This document shows, one piece after another, positions 36,958-46,150 of a stretch of 64,000 nt of DNA. Positions within the stretch are counted from its first letter, which is position 1, and the number at the start of each line of letters is the position of its first letter. A program made the position numbers and the translations under genes. Source of the DNA: Symmachiella dynata (GTDB lineage Bacteria > Planctomycetota > Planctomycetia > Planctomycetales > Planctomycetaceae); contig NZ_CP036276.1 of NCBI RefSeq assembly GCF_007747995.1, forward strand, positions 5,075,001 to 5,139,000, read 5' to 3'. The notes below the pieces were generated by a model. That model ran no database searches and was not told the origin of the DNA. It was given only the letters and a program-made list of their open reading frames with translations.

Positions 36958-37161
36958 ATGCTAGTACTTGCCAGAAAACGGAACGAATCGATACAGATTG
37001 GAGATGACATTGTCGTCAAAGTGATCCAATGCGGCCGCGGAGTCGTGCGTCTGGGGATCGAAGCCCCGGGCCACATTCGCGTACTCCGTTCGGAACTCGC
37101 TGAGACGTTTCTCGAAGAAGCCTACACCGGGAAATCGGTAGCCGGCGCCTTCACAGCTTAA
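36958..37161 (+). CDS. csrA: Carbon storage regulator CsrA
   Basis: A 67-aa RNA-binding homodimer that controls translation by binding GGA motifs near ribosome-binding sites. It begins MLVLARKRNESIQIGDDIVV, the family N-terminus, with Arg6-type and C-terminal Arg (GHIRVLRSELAETFLEE) RNA contacts. CAGGAGGGGAGCG right before the ATG at 36958 is a strong ribosome-binding site and itself holds two GGA sites, so feedback control of its own translation is plausible. No flagellar or fliW gene is adjacent. Confidence 0.96.
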   Translation: MLVLARKRNESIQIGDDIVVKVIQCGRGVVRLGIEAPGHIRVLRSELAETFLEEAYTGKSVAGAFTA

Positions 37162-37474
37162 GCGGTCCCGTTCCCGTTACATTCCGAAAGCCGGAATTCG
37201 CTAGCGGCAACGGACCACCATTTCGAGTTGCCGTGTCATACGGCGGCGGCAACGTCCTCGGGGAATCCTGACCGAGACCTACCTCAAAGACGATTTCCTT
37301 CTCCACGACGTTGTCAGCCGCCTTGGCTTCTCCACAAGCCACATGCACCGACCGAGCCGTCCTTAAAACCCCTAGGTATGCCTACAGCGTCGGTATGCCT
37401 ACAGTATAGTGGCGCGTCTATAAGTAGTGACCGCTAGCGGACGGTAATCCCCCGCAGGGATCACACCGCTTCAG
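37162..37474. other. Intergenic region with short direct repeat
   Basis: 313 bp after csrA. GGTATGCCTACAG occurs twice about 18 bases apart (near 37375-37405). No gene is supported. Confidence 0.4.
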
Positions 37475-37684
37475 CTAATAGCAGTTGCCAAACGGCACAC
37501 ACTCTCGACAACCACACTCCCGGCAATACCAGTAGTAAACATTGTCGAAATGAATGTTTTCGTTGACACAGTCATTGAAGTCGTCGACTTCCTGGTAATA
37601 GGCATTGCTCAACGGGCCGCTACTACAGCCCGGAACTGCCACCAGAAATAATGCTGCGAATGCCAGCGCCAATATGTGACGCAT
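37475..37684 (-). CDS. Small cysteine-rich lipoprotein
   Basis: A 69-aa predicted lipoprotein. The signal peptide MRHILALAFAALFLVAVPGC ends in a lipobox (VPGC, Cys20). The short mature part has a Tyr/Asp/Asn-rich stretch and a C-terminal cysteine cluster (YYWYCRECGCRECVPFGNCY). The ATG at 37684 is preceded by GGGGGGAGA; the much longer open frame upstream (to 38122) lacks this and is rejected. Probably anchored in a membrane. Function unknown; the Cys cluster could bind metal or form disulfides. Confidence 0.72.
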   Translation of the reverse strand: MRHILALAFAALFLVAVPGCSSGPLSNAYYQEVDDFNDCVNENIHFDNVYYWYCRECGCRECVPFGNCY

Positions 37685-38381
37685 GCTGCCGTCTCCCCCC
37701 AGAGTACCGAATATGCAAGTTCTGCTGGGGATATCGACTATCTGGGACGCACAGCTTGACGCAGTCTTGCAATGATTTGGCTGCATCGACTGATTTGCAA
37801 AACCTACAACCTGCGGTCCGGCTCCAAGGCCGCTGTCTACTTCACGCGAGTAATTGCCCAACCTACCAGAATCAGCGCAAGCACAACGTGTCCGTAGTCC
37901 TGCAGAGTCATTGTCTGCAGGAGATCCAACATTTGAGTTACGTAATGGTCGGCGAAACGTTTCATAAGTGCTTTTGGGGCGATTCAGGCTCCGGTTCGAG
38001 AAAACGAACGCTCTCAAGGATTCTGTCAAACATAGCCCCAAACCCCCAGCACGGCCAATTTCGCAGTTGGCAATTCGCGCAACGTCGACAATTCGGCCTG
38101 TGGAGCGACGGCATGTTCCCATTGAGCGGGTTGTACGCGAGATTCAGGCAAATGACGAAGCGAACGACAGCACATTGACATTTTGAGAGGGAGCCATTAA
38201 CCTCATCGACGACTGATGTCGATGACAACAAATACCTTATGAGATGATCCAGCGGCGGCAACGCCGGCAGTTGAGTGCCGCCTTTAAACACCCCGGTCAA
38301 CGAACGGAGACTATTCTGGACCGGTCCTCCAACTTCCTCGACGGCGTGCCATTTTTGAGCTCGCCAAAGTGAGATTTAGTT
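37685..38381. other. Long intergenic region, nothing recognised
   Basis: 697 bp. Overlapping open frames on both strands (37651-38178 plus, 37962-38300 minus) look random and have no ribosome-binding sites. A structured RNA or decayed gene cannot be excluded. Confidence 0.35.
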
Positions 38382-39404
38382 ATGCGTCTTATGATCATTC
38401 AGCGTTCGTTTTTTTTGATGGTTGGCGTATTGGCATACACAGCCACGGCCACAGCTCAAAGCCCCGGGTGGGCTGAAGCGATGTTCGAAGAAAAAAACCA
38501 CGACTTTGGAGTGATCGCTCGCGGCGCGGAGGCGACCTACCGGTTCAAAATCACCAACAACACCAACCAGCAAGTGCATATCGCCAACACGCGAACGACT
38601 TGCGGATGCACAGCCGCACGCCCCAGTCGCGACCTGTTGGAAAGCGGCGACTCCGCCTACATCGAAGTCTCGATGAATACGCGGAAATTCACCCGTAAAA
38701 AAGACTCGAACCTGATCGTCACATTCGACGCGCCAGCTTATGCAGAAGTCCGCTTGCCGATCTCTGCTTACATTCGGACAGATGTCGTCCTGACTCCGGG
38801 TATGGTGAACTTTGGCGCCGTTGCGAAAGGAACATCCGCACAAAAAGTAATCGACATTGCCTACGCCGGACGTGACGACTGGAAAATCCTGAAAGTCGAA
38901 ACCAAAAACCCATACATCACAGCCAAAGCCGTTGAAAAAGAACGCAATGCCGGACGCGTGAAATACGATCTGGTTGTGGACCTTAAAGGTGATGCCCCGG
39001 TCGGTGACCTGCGAAATCAACTTTTCCTGATTACGGACGATACCAACAGCCCCCGCGTTCCCGTGTTGATCGAAGGCCGGGTTGAAGCAGAAATTACAAT
39101 CACGCCCCGAGCCGTTTCCTTCGGCGTCTTGACTGCCGGCGGAAACAAGAAAACCGTGAACGTTGTTTTACGCGGACGCAAACCGTTTACGATCGAGAAA
39201 ATCGAAAGCGAATCGGGCAACGCTGCCTATCAAGTTCAACTTCCCAAAACGACTAAGCCGGTGCATGTGTTGCCGTTGTCATTCGTCCCTTCAAACAAAC
39301 CCGGCAAGTTCGCCGAGACGTTCACCGTGACGATCAAAGGCATGGCTGAACCGATCCAATTCACTGCCCGCGGCGAAATTGCCGCGGCGACGGCTGAAAA
39401 ATAA
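38382..39404 (+). CDS. Secreted DUF1573 domain protein
   Basis: A 340-aa exported protein (signal peptide around FFLMVGVLAYTATATAQ). The N-terminal DUF1573 immunoglobulin-like domain has FEEKNHDFGVIARGAEATYR followed by TRTTCGCTAARPSRDLLESG, where the CGC motif is the family mark. Two more sandwich domains follow (DVVLTPGMVNFGAVAKGTSA; ITITPRAVSFGVLTAGGNKK). Family members are common in planctomycetes and Bacteroidota; function is unknown. It ends 100 bp before a long palindrome that probably terminates transcription. Confidence 0.88.
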   Translation: MRLMIIQRSFFLMVGVLAYTATATAQSPGWAEAMFEEKNHDFGVIARGAEATYRFKITNNTNQQVHIANTRTTCGCTAARPSRDLLESGDSAYIEVSMNTRKFTRKKDSNLIVTFDAPAYAEVRLPISAYIRTDVVLTPGMVNFGAVAKGTSAQKVIDIAYAGRDDWKILKVETKNPYITAKAVEKERNAGRVKYDLVVDLKGDAPVGDLRNQLFLITDDTNSPRVPVLIEGRVEAEITITPRAVSFGVLTAGGNKKTVNVVLRGRKPFTIEKIESESGNAAYQVQLPKTTKPVHVLPLSFVPSNKPGKFAETFTVTIKGMAEPIQFTARGEIAAATAEK

Positions 39405-39503
39405 GCCGCTACCGATACTACTTTTTCGCTGCCTTGATTCCTGCAAAGGACGCCAGAGAAGGATTCTCCGGGTGGTCCGTCCCTTGCGGTTCTCAATAAG
39501 ATA

Positions 39504-39539
39504 CCAATGCCCCGCCGAAACGTTTCGGCGGGGCATTGG
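39504..39539. terminator. Perfect 36-bp palindrome, bidirectional terminator candidate
   Basis: Arms CCAATGCCCCGCCGAAAC and GTTTCGGCGGGGCATTGG abut directly. It lies between the convergent DUF1573 and sigma-factor genes. There is no strong T-tract, but the strength and position of the stem suggest termination in both directions. Confidence 0.65.
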
Positions 39540-39589
39540 GCGTTTACGGACATCGCGAAATGGCGTTGTGCGAGCTTTCGGTGCTGTCG

Positions 39590-40366
39590 TTATTCCCCGC
39601 GTCGTCGCCGCAGCGCTGAGCGGCAATAGGGATCGAGTTCCAATTCGACCAACTCGTTCTCCAACTCATCCAGACGCGGATCTTGCAGCGATTTCGAGAC
39701 TTCATCGAGCAGCATTTCAGCGAATTTGTCGCGTGCACGTTGCAGTGTCTTCCGCATGCCTGCCGCAGTGAATGCGGGACGTTTTCCCTGCATTCGCACA
39801 TTGAGTTGCTCAGCGGCGGCGGTTGAGGTGAGCTGAGGATGCTCGGTCTGGAATTTCAACACCACGTAATAAGAACGCCCCTTGCGGCGATCCACCTCTT
39901 CAAGTTGCTGCCACGTCCGCGACAACAATTCGTTCCGCCAGGTCCGGGTGAATTCTGCCTCAAGTTCAGCTGCGGGATTTTTGAATTCGCTCGGCTCGAT
40001 TTGAATGCTGCCTGGCTTCTTGCTGACCTTGCGGCGGTACTCAATCACGAGATTGATCAATGCCGATTTCAGATACGCCCGGAAGCGCCCCCGCGATTGA
40101 TCCGCATTGCGAAATGACCCTTTGGAAATCCGCAGCGCGAATTCTTGAAACAATTCATCCGCAGCGTCGGGATCGCGGACCGCGCCGAGCAAATAGCGAT
40201 AGACGGCCCGCGAATACTGATCGAAAAACGTTTGAATCGCCCGCTTGTGTCCAATTTCGGCGCCGCGACTGGCGTCCAAAATCATCTTCCAATCGGTTTC
40301 GATCTGACTCAATCGAGCGTCGAATTCGTCCGGTTTCATGCGTAGCAACCGATCGTGTTGGCCCAT
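39590..40366 (-). CDS. ECF-like RNA polymerase sigma factor
   Basis: A 258-aa sigma-70-family protein of the planctomycete ECF type. Region 2 is visible as DPDAADELFQEFALRISKGS and GRFRAYLKSALINLVIEYRR (about residues 60-120), where the -10 element is contacted. Region 4 is weaker, with EQLNVRMQGKRPAFTAAGMR and KTLQRARDKFAEMLLDE toward the C-terminus, plus a long C-terminal extension. A charged linker joins them (SIQIEPSEFKNPAAELEAEF). The ATG at 40366 removes a non-homologous extension. No anti-sigma gene is next to it. Confidence 0.82.
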   Translation of the reverse strand: MGQHDRLLRMKPDEFDARLSQIETDWKMILDASRGAEIGHKRAIQTFFDQYSRAVYRYLLGAVRDPDAADELFQEFALRISKGSFRNADQSRGRFRAYLKSALINLVIEYRRKVSKKPGSIQIEPSEFKNPAAELEAEFTRTWRNELLSRTWQQLEEVDRRKGRSYYVVLKFQTEHPQLTSTAAAEQLNVRMQGKRPAFTAAGMRKTLQRARDKFAEMLLDEVSKSLQDPRLDELENELVELELDPYCRSALRRRRGE

Positions 40367-40509
40367 AGTCTTCGCAGAGAACGCATCAGCGGTTATTGTA
40401 AGAGGCGCAAGGAACGCGAACAAGCACAGCTAAGGTTCCTGCAAGGAATGCAACGGGGACGACCACTGTCCCCCTGCATCTTGTTTCTCCTGTCCATAGA
40501 GGGTTTGCC

Positions 40510-41367
40510 ATGAGGTTCTTGAATCGATGCCTGGGCGGAGTGTTATTGGTTGCAGCGCTGACCCCCACGGCCCTGGCCGCTGACGAACCCGCACCGCTTT
40601 CATTGTCGTGGCAAAAGAACATGCTCACCATTTCGGGCGAGCATTTGCCGGGAGGCCCGCCCAAAATTCATTATATCGAGGCGTATTGCAGGCCCGGTTC
40701 GACCGATCGTGATTGGCGAGAAACCACTATCCCACATGAAACCAAGCTGATCGACACCGCCCAAGACGGCAGCCGCTTGCAACTGCAATGCACATTGGCC
40801 GATGGCGTGATTGTGCAGCACGATATTCGCGCTCTGGCGGACAACATCGATTTTCAGATCACGGCGACCAACCCCACCAAACGGCCGTCGCTAGCCTATT
40901 GGGCGCAACCTTGCCTGCGGGTCGATCGATTTACCGGTCGCAATCAGAAGACCTACCTCGACAAAGGCTTTGTCTTCTACAACGGCAAACTGACCCGCAT
41001 GCCAACTCCCGATTGGGCGACCAAGGCTCGCTACGTGCCTGGACAAGTTTGGGCGCCTCGGCATGTCGATCGCAACGACGTCAATCCCCGCCCGCTGAAC
41101 GACACTGTCCCCAGCAACGGCCTGATCGGTTGTTTTTCCGCCGACGAGTCAATGATTCTGGCCACCGCCTTTGAGCCCTACCAGGAACTCTTCCAGGGGG
41201 TGATCGTCTGCCTGCATTCCGACTTCCGCATCGGCGGACTCAAGCCGGGAGAATCGAAACAGATTCGCGGTAAGATTTACATCCTCAAGAATGATGTCGC
41301 AGAATTGTTGCGAAGATATCGCAAGGATTTCCCCGAACACCACGTGGCCAGCGGTGGCAAAAACTAA
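40510..41367 (+). CDS. Secreted protein of unknown function
   Basis: A 285-aa exported protein (signal peptide MRFLNRCLGGVLLVAALTPT then ALA). The mature protein looks like one long beta-sandwich: LSWQKNMLTISGEHLPGGPP, IHYIEAYCRPGSTDRDWRET, NIDFQITATNPTKRPSLAYW and VIVCLHSDFRIGGLKPGESK. Such proteins are found in planctomycetes as presumed carbohydrate-active or binding proteins; I cannot assign a family. ATG at 40510. It converges with a glycosyltransferase gene. Confidence 0.68.
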   Translation: MRFLNRCLGGVLLVAALTPTALAADEPAPLSLSWQKNMLTISGEHLPGGPPKIHYIEAYCRPGSTDRDWRETTIPHETKLIDTAQDGSRLQLQCTLADGVIVQHDIRALADNIDFQITATNPTKRPSLAYWAQPCLRVDRFTGRNQKTYLDKGFVFYNGKLTRMPTPDWATKARYVPGQVWAPRHVDRNDVNPRPLNDTVPSNGLIGCFSADESMILATAFEPYQELFQGVIVCLHSDFRIGGLKPGESKQIRGKIYILKNDVAELLRRYRKDFPEHHVASGGKN

Positions 41368-41416
41368 TCCGGACCATCATCAGCCGACTGGTGGAACGGG
41401 ATGGTCGTTCAGGCGG

Positions 41417-43177
41417 CTATTCGATAATCCGATAGACGGAAAAAGCATCCACCGGAATTTCGGGATCGATGTTGTAAGGCACGGTGCCCCAAACACTGCT
41501 GTAAAATCCAGCGTTTGCTTCACCACACATGGAGTGCACACCGAAGCGAGGCAGCGAAGAATTGACTTCTTCGATCAGAGCGATGTTGTACATCCTGGGA
41601 TTCAGCCGCGCGTTGTTGAGCGGATAAATCATGATCCCCGATTTATTCAAATAGTATCCCCGCTGCTCGTTGAGCGTTAAATCGGCATCAAAATCTATCG
41701 GCTGAGCGCCTTCTTTTTCCATGTAATATTGAAACCCCCAGTGCCCGGCAAAAGTGACTTGCTCTCCACTTTGAATCAACTCCCGCACGGCGGTCTGGGC
41801 GAATTCTCTTCCCACACTGGCAAAGTCGTAGTCGGCAATGGCTACGATCAACGAAACCAACAACGTGGGCCCCACGGCAATTTTGGTCCAGAGAAGCCAG
41901 GATTGGCTCTTCTTGAGCGACTCCCCCCAGCGAACGACCAGCACACACAAGGGGAAGATTGCCAGCAGGATGACGCGGACATTGACGGACCAATTGATGA
42001 AACTACAAAAGAATAACGTACCGAAAAACCACAGCCCCAAGAGCAACGAATCCCCATCCTTGCGGGCAATGCAACTTGAGATCGCGATCACCACAGCAAT
42101 GGATCCGGCAAATGCCATCGCGTCGGTGATTTCCACATAGCTGAAATCGATCTGCCTTCCATCGGGAAAGGAGATCGCATACCACCCAGCAATGATGGTG
42201 AAGAGCAGCAATGCGACCAGCCCCATTTTCAGCCACCCGGAAAGGAATCGACAAGCGGGCAACAAGAACAGCGGCCAGACCAAGGAACCGCCTAGAAACG
42301 ATAACGCAACGCGCACGCCATCCACCATTTCGTTTCCCGCATCCTCGGACAATGCAAATTGCTCGGACATGGAATGTTGTTCGGACGTTGAGAATCGAGC
42401 GGCTGCTAACGGGTGAAAGAGACCGCATTCAGGCTGGGCCTTCGCATAAAACCCCCAAGCCGAAACCACCATGACCGGCAGGCAGGAGACCGCTAGCCAC
42501 CCGGCAATCCAAGCGGGAGAAATGGCCAGCTTACCTTCTCTGCGCGACATCCAAATCGTCGCCGCCAACCAGACCGAAAGGAGAGGCACCAGGGCAATCC
42601 CAAAATACTTTGTCATGGCCGCAGCCGCGGAACAAACGGCAGCTAGCCAAAGGAAGCCGGGGCGATTGGTATTCCGGGCGAGAATCGCAAAGTAAACGGC
42701 CAGTAGCCAAAAGAACAGCAACGAGATGTCGGCCATTAACGTGGTCGCGCTGACGAAAAATCCGGGGCACAGAACAGCCAACAACGTCGCCATGACGGGA
42801 TGGGTGCATAATTGCCGCGCGATTTGAAACATCAAATAGGTACACCCGGCAGCCAATAAGGCCCAGACCACATGCAGCGGAATTTCATTTTCTCCGACAA
42901 ACAACAGAGCGCCGGCCATCAAGTAACTATGCAGCGGCGGGTGCAAGCTGATCTTCCAGAGCGACTCCTCTTTGCCGTCCCAATTCAGGGTGCTGTTGTA
43001 GGGATGGAGCGGATCGCGTAGAAAGTCTGCCCCGACTCGCACGTAAAACGTATCGTCGATGTGGAAGGCTTTGCCGGCGAACAGCAACAGCAAAACGAAC
43101 AGCAAAGCGGCGAGGCCGAGCCCATACACCCAAGGACTCGCTGGTGATTTTTGTGGTCGCGTGTCTGGCTGGTTCAT
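41417..43177 (-). CDS. GT39-like membrane glycosyltransferase (ArnT/PMT superfamily)
   Basis: A 586-aa integral membrane protein with about eleven hydrophobic helices. The first periplasmic loop carries the expected acidic motif (AFHIDDTFYVRVGADFLRDP, Asp-Asp near residue 41) used to bind the lipid-phosphate sugar. It also has KISLHPPLHSYLMAGALLFV, as in dolichol-phosphate-mannose or undecaprenyl-phosphate-sugar transferases. The C-terminal soluble domain begins near residue 460. It probably transfers a sugar from a polyprenyl carrier to a cell-surface acceptor. A SAM methyltransferase gene is divergently placed 272 bp away. Confidence 0.85.
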   Translation of the reverse strand: MNQPDTRPQKSPASPWVYGLGLAALLFVLLLLFAGKAFHIDDTFYVRVGADFLRDPLHPYNSTLNWDGKEESLWKISLHPPLHSYLMAGALLFVGENEIPLHVVWALLAAGCTYLMFQIARQLCTHPVMATLLAVLCPGFFVSATTLMADISLLFFWLLAVYFAILARNTNRPGFLWLAAVCSAAAAMTKYFGIALVPLLSVWLAATIWMSRREGKLAISPAWIAGWLAVSCLPVMVVSAWGFYAKAQPECGLFHPLAAARFSTSEQHSMSEQFALSEDAGNEMVDGVRVALSFLGGSLVWPLFLLPACRFLSGWLKMGLVALLLFTIIAGWYAISFPDGRQIDFSYVEITDAMAFAGSIAVVIAISSCIARKDGDSLLLGLWFFGTLFFCSFINWSVNVRVILLAIFPLCVLVVRWGESLKKSQSWLLWTKIAVGPTLLVSLIVAIADYDFASVGREFAQTAVRELIQSGEQVTFAGHWGFQYYMEKEGAQPIDFDADLTLNEQRGYYLNKSGIMIYPLNNARLNPRMYNIALIEEVNSSLPRFGVHSMCGEANAGFYSSVWGTVPYNIDPEIPVDAFSVYRIIE

Positions 43178-43449
43178 GCGAAAACCATTTTTTTGATATG
43201 GTGATTACCGACCATGCGCAACTCAACATCTCCGGCACGATTTTTTCGTTTTTTTAACAGCGACAGTGCGATGCGTGCGGAGTCGAAGTATTGCAGAATC
43301 GACCATTCCGAACAAGTATTGCCGATGCTGGCCAAACACCATTTTGCCCGCTCCGAGTTCTTGTTAGATTGAATCGACATCCATCAACCAGCAGACTTGG
43401 CGATCGCTATTTTCAATCAACAAATCCCCCATCCGCATAATCGTTCATA

Positions 43450-44481
43450 ATGCAGCCAAGTCTCTATTCCCTGAAAGTCACGCAGGTCGATCCCCAGGCG
43501 GCAGGCGTCGTTGAGACTCCGGCTTGCCCTGTTTGCGAAAACACATCTGCGGTTCCGACCTTCTCGATTGAGGGCTTCTCGCAGAAGGTCGTCAATTGCA
43601 GTCGCTGCGGCCTGGGGAGCCAATCCCCCCTCCCCAGTGAAGAGGAGATTCGCACGTTCTATCCACATGAATACTATGGCGATTCGGGCGAGAAATTTCG
43701 CACTTTTGTGGAAACCATGATCAGGTTGGTCGCAGCCCGCCAAGCCCGTGCCATTGCGAGCGGACTTCCCCCAGGCGCTCGGATTCTTGATGTGGGATGC
43801 GGCCGGGGAATGCTACTTCGCGCGATGGCCATCCGGGGACATGAAGCGCATGGTGTCGAAAACAACAGCGAGGCCACGAAAGGCATCGACCCGCGGATCC
43901 ACGTGCGCATTGAGAACCAGTTGGCGGATGTCGAATATCCGTCAGACTATTTCGATCGCGTTATCATTTGGCACGTACTTGAGCATCTGCCGAACCCTAA
44001 AGAGACGTTGCAGGAAGCACATCGCATTCTCAAGCCGGGGGGAGACATCATTGTTGCAGTGCCGAATTACTCCAGCATCCAAGCACGCTGGGCCGGGCCG
44101 GCTTGGTTCCATCTCGATCTTCCGCGCCATCTGTACCATTTTCCCGTCTCGGCATTGAAAACAATATTAGAAAATTGTGGTTTCACCTGCCGGGCCGAAC
44201 ATCATTTCTCTCTCCGGCAAAATCCATTCGGTTGGTTGCAAAGCATACTCAACCAGTACGATACGCTGCCCAAAAACTCGTTGTATGAACTGCTGCATCG
44301 CCGGGGTGCCGGGACGGGGGAACTACTGGGTTTCTGGGGCCGATTCCGTTTGAAAACGATGTTCCTATTGGGCATGCCATTCGCAACCATCATGGCCGTC
44401 GTCGCAGCTCTCTGCCGTAAAGGTGCCACGGTTCATGTGGTAGCAACGGCCTTGCCACCGGTCGAGGAAACACAAAGCTAA
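43450..44481 (+). CDS. Class I SAM-dependent methyltransferase with N-terminal zinc ribbon
   Basis: A 343-aa protein. The N-terminus has CPVC (Cys26/29) and NCSRCGLG (Cys50/53), a zinc-ribbon arrangement seen in sugar and cell-surface methyltransferases. The SAM core begins RILDVGCGRGMLLRAMAIRG (motif I) with a GVENN acidic strand, YFDRVIIWHVLEHLPNPKET and ILKPGGDIIVAVPNYSSIQA, all standard. A hydrophobic C-terminal segment (FLLGMPFATIMAVVAALCRK) may anchor it to the membrane. ATG at 43450. It is likely involved in polysaccharide or O-antigen modification, given the adjacent GT39-like gene; this is inference. Confidence 0.85.
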   Translation: MQPSLYSLKVTQVDPQAAGVVETPACPVCENTSAVPTFSIEGFSQKVVNCSRCGLGSQSPLPSEEEIRTFYPHEYYGDSGEKFRTFVETMIRLVAARQARAIASGLPPGARILDVGCGRGMLLRAMAIRGHEAHGVENNSEATKGIDPRIHVRIENQLADVEYPSDYFDRVIIWHVLEHLPNPKETLQEAHRILKPGGDIIVAVPNYSSIQARWAGPAWFHLDLPRHLYHFPVSALKTILENCGFTCRAEHHFSLRQNPFGWLQSILNQYDTLPKNSLYELLHRRGAGTGELLGFWGRFRLKTMFLLGMPFATIMAVVAALCRKGATVHVVATALPPVEETQS

Positions 44482-44626
44482 CTTAAGCTTGCTAAGACAG
44501 TATCGGCCAAGCTGGATATTCGCACAGGTTGAGGGGACAACTCCGCAGCAAGAATCATGGTCTTTCCTGGCAAGGTCCCAATTCGGCCCTGATAGGAAAG
44601 CGATTTCTAAATCAATCTCCGAGAAT

Positions 44627-44764
44627 ATGAATCTGTTCGAGTTGCAACACCAAATGCAAAACAAGAGCTTGGAAACGACGAAGAGATATACTGGAACTGC
44701 AAATCAGCGTGCGATCGCGACTGATAAGTTGTTTATTCCGGCCGTCCCTAGAAAGAAAGCGTAA
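44627..44764 (+). pseudogene. C-terminal remnant of a tyrosine recombinase (integrase)
   Basis: A 45-residue open frame, MNLFELQHQMQNKSLETTKR then YTGTANQRAIATDKLF, resembles the last helices of phage-type integrases, where the pattern is G-H-K-S-L-E-T-T-x-R-Y with the catalytic Tyr. The GH of the usual GHKSLETT reads QNKSLETT, and the upstream catalytic domain is absent, so this is a decayed fragment. It lies just before a gene with a phage-type motif and about 1 kb from tRNA-Arg. Confidence 0.65.
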
Positions 44765-44768
44765 CCAA

Positions 44769-45659
44769 ATGATTCACACGAAAGGCCAGTGGCGGTATTC
44801 GCAAATACACGATACATCTATAGAATCTCTGCAAGAGACCATTGGAAAGCTCATTCAAGGTCCAACATGGCTGGTAACGAGCGAGGAAAACGCATCAGAG
44901 ATTCCATTCGGTTTGGTTGCAGTGGTTCCGACACCATCATCCGGGGAAGGCCGGGAGGCGGAGTATACCGCGAACGCCCGCCTAATCGCATCCGCTCCGT
45001 TTCTCCTTGAGACATGCAAGGGTGTAATCAAAGCGCTGGAAAACGAAGAAATTCCGAGGCTCGAAATAGCCTATTTGCTTCGCGAAGCTCTGGAATCGAT
45101 TACCAGCACGGAAGAGAGTGCCAGGCAGGCAGTGTATTTGATGAACGTGGGGGACGATGACGATTCCCCCCTCTTTCAAAAAGAAAACGGCATGTCAGTC
45201 GAAGTCCATACCCCCATAAAACTTCGCAACAAGTTAATCAGCCTACTCGACGGTTTCGACGAAGCCGAAACTATAGACAGCATGCCAAACGGTATTGGGT
45301 TCGCTCTTTCGTTCGTCATTGAGCAAGCCATGCCCAATGGGGAATGTCACCTCGAAACCCAGAATGTCTTTGGCCCCATTGAATATGCCGACACGGTCCC
45401 CGTGACGTTGTTCTTTCGGCTTTCACAATTCCGAACCCTGGAAGAGAAAGCGTTGTCCAATAGCATGACTGTCGCTGACTTATGCCGAAGTATGCTACAC
45501 GACTTAACCACCCTCGAAGGCGAAAGGAAATCACAGTTGCTGAGAGACGGCAAAGCTGGATATGATGACCGCAGTAAGAGGGGTGTACCATTTGTGATGT
45601 CTTGGGATTCCTGCGACGACGACGGCAATTTCGACGACGATGAATTAGAATTTACGTAG
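44769..45659 (+). CDS. Hypothetical protein with phage-associated N-terminal motif
   Basis: A 296-aa soluble acidic protein. In its N-terminal part the segment YTANARLIASAPFLLETCKG matches the N-A-R-L-I-A-A-A-P-x-L-L-E-A-L-K pattern often seen in short phage and prophage proteins. The remaining two thirds have no recognised domain; the C-terminus is very acidic (WDSCDDDGNFDDDELEFT). The ATG at 44769 follows the integrase fragment by four bases. Codon use and context suggest a foreign origin, but this was not measured. No SD is obvious. Confidence 0.6.
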   Translation: MIHTKGQWRYSQIHDTSIESLQETIGKLIQGPTWLVTSEENASEIPFGLVAVVPTPSSGEGREAEYTANARLIASAPFLLETCKGVIKALENEEIPRLEIAYLLREALESITSTEESARQAVYLMNVGDDDDSPLFQKENGMSVEVHTPIKLRNKLISLLDGFDEAETIDSMPNGIGFALSFVIEQAMPNGECHLETQNVFGPIEYADTVPVTLFFRLSQFRTLEEKALSNSMTVADLCRSMLHDLTTLEGERKSQLLRDGKAGYDDRSKRGVPFVMSWDSCDDDGNFDDDELEFT

Positions 45660-45719
45660 AACGGACTCTCCCCCCCCCCAAGATACCATGCAACGTGAGT
45701 CTTTTTGCCAATTGCGTTT

Positions 45720-45793
<74 letters not shown>

Positions 45794-45798
45794 CTTTG

Positions 45799-45823
45799 TA
45801 AGCCACTGCTAGACAGTGGCTTA
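45799..45823 (+). terminator. Hairpin just downstream of tRNA-Arg
   Basis: Ten-bp stem TAAGCCACTG/CAGTGGCTTA with loop CTAGA, five bases after the tRNA; likely ends the tRNA transcript. Only a weak T-tract follows. The stem resembles the arm of family A repeats. Confidence 0.55.
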
Positions 45824-46121
45824 TGGCGTTCTTTGGGAGTGGGGTTTTGAGTTGGTTTAACTGTTTCGCCCTGATGCCACGGGTCTGAATTGTACGGGGC
45901 ATTGGCGATTGCTCTCAGGCGGGGTGGGCAGCGGGCTGGTCTCCTGCTGACTTGCCCTTCGGATATCTAGTGCTTGCGGGATGATTGTGATCTTGCATTT
46001 CGGGAAACTGCACGTGTCGTCATGGAGCGACAGGGATTTGTTAATTTAGCCGTTTTTCGGGCAGAACCTGTTCTGCTGATCGCTGAGATTGAACGGAAAA
46101 ACAAACTCGCCGAAGAATGAC
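45824..46121. other. Intergenic region upstream of the NsrR-like promoter
   Basis: 298 bp with no open frame that I can support. The promoter and operator of the next gene begin immediately after. Confidence 0.4.
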
Positions 46122-46150
46122 TTGACGTTGCTGGAAATGCAGGCTACAAA
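46122..46150 (+). promoter_or_regulatory. Sigma70-type promoter for the nsrR-like gene
   Basis: TTGACG (46122-46127) and TACAAA (46145-46150) are separated by exactly 17 bases. The -35 matches five of six consensus bases and the -10 four of six. The last base of the -10 is also the first base of the palindromic operator. Confidence 0.6.

Noticed and set aside
37685-38122. Long upstream extension of the small lipoprotein gene
   Set aside because: The signal peptide and a good ribosome-binding site start at 37684; the extension has random-looking composition.
37651-38178. Plus-strand 175-codon frame
   Set aside because: Overlaps the lipoprotein gene on the other strand and has no ribosome-binding site or recognisable product.
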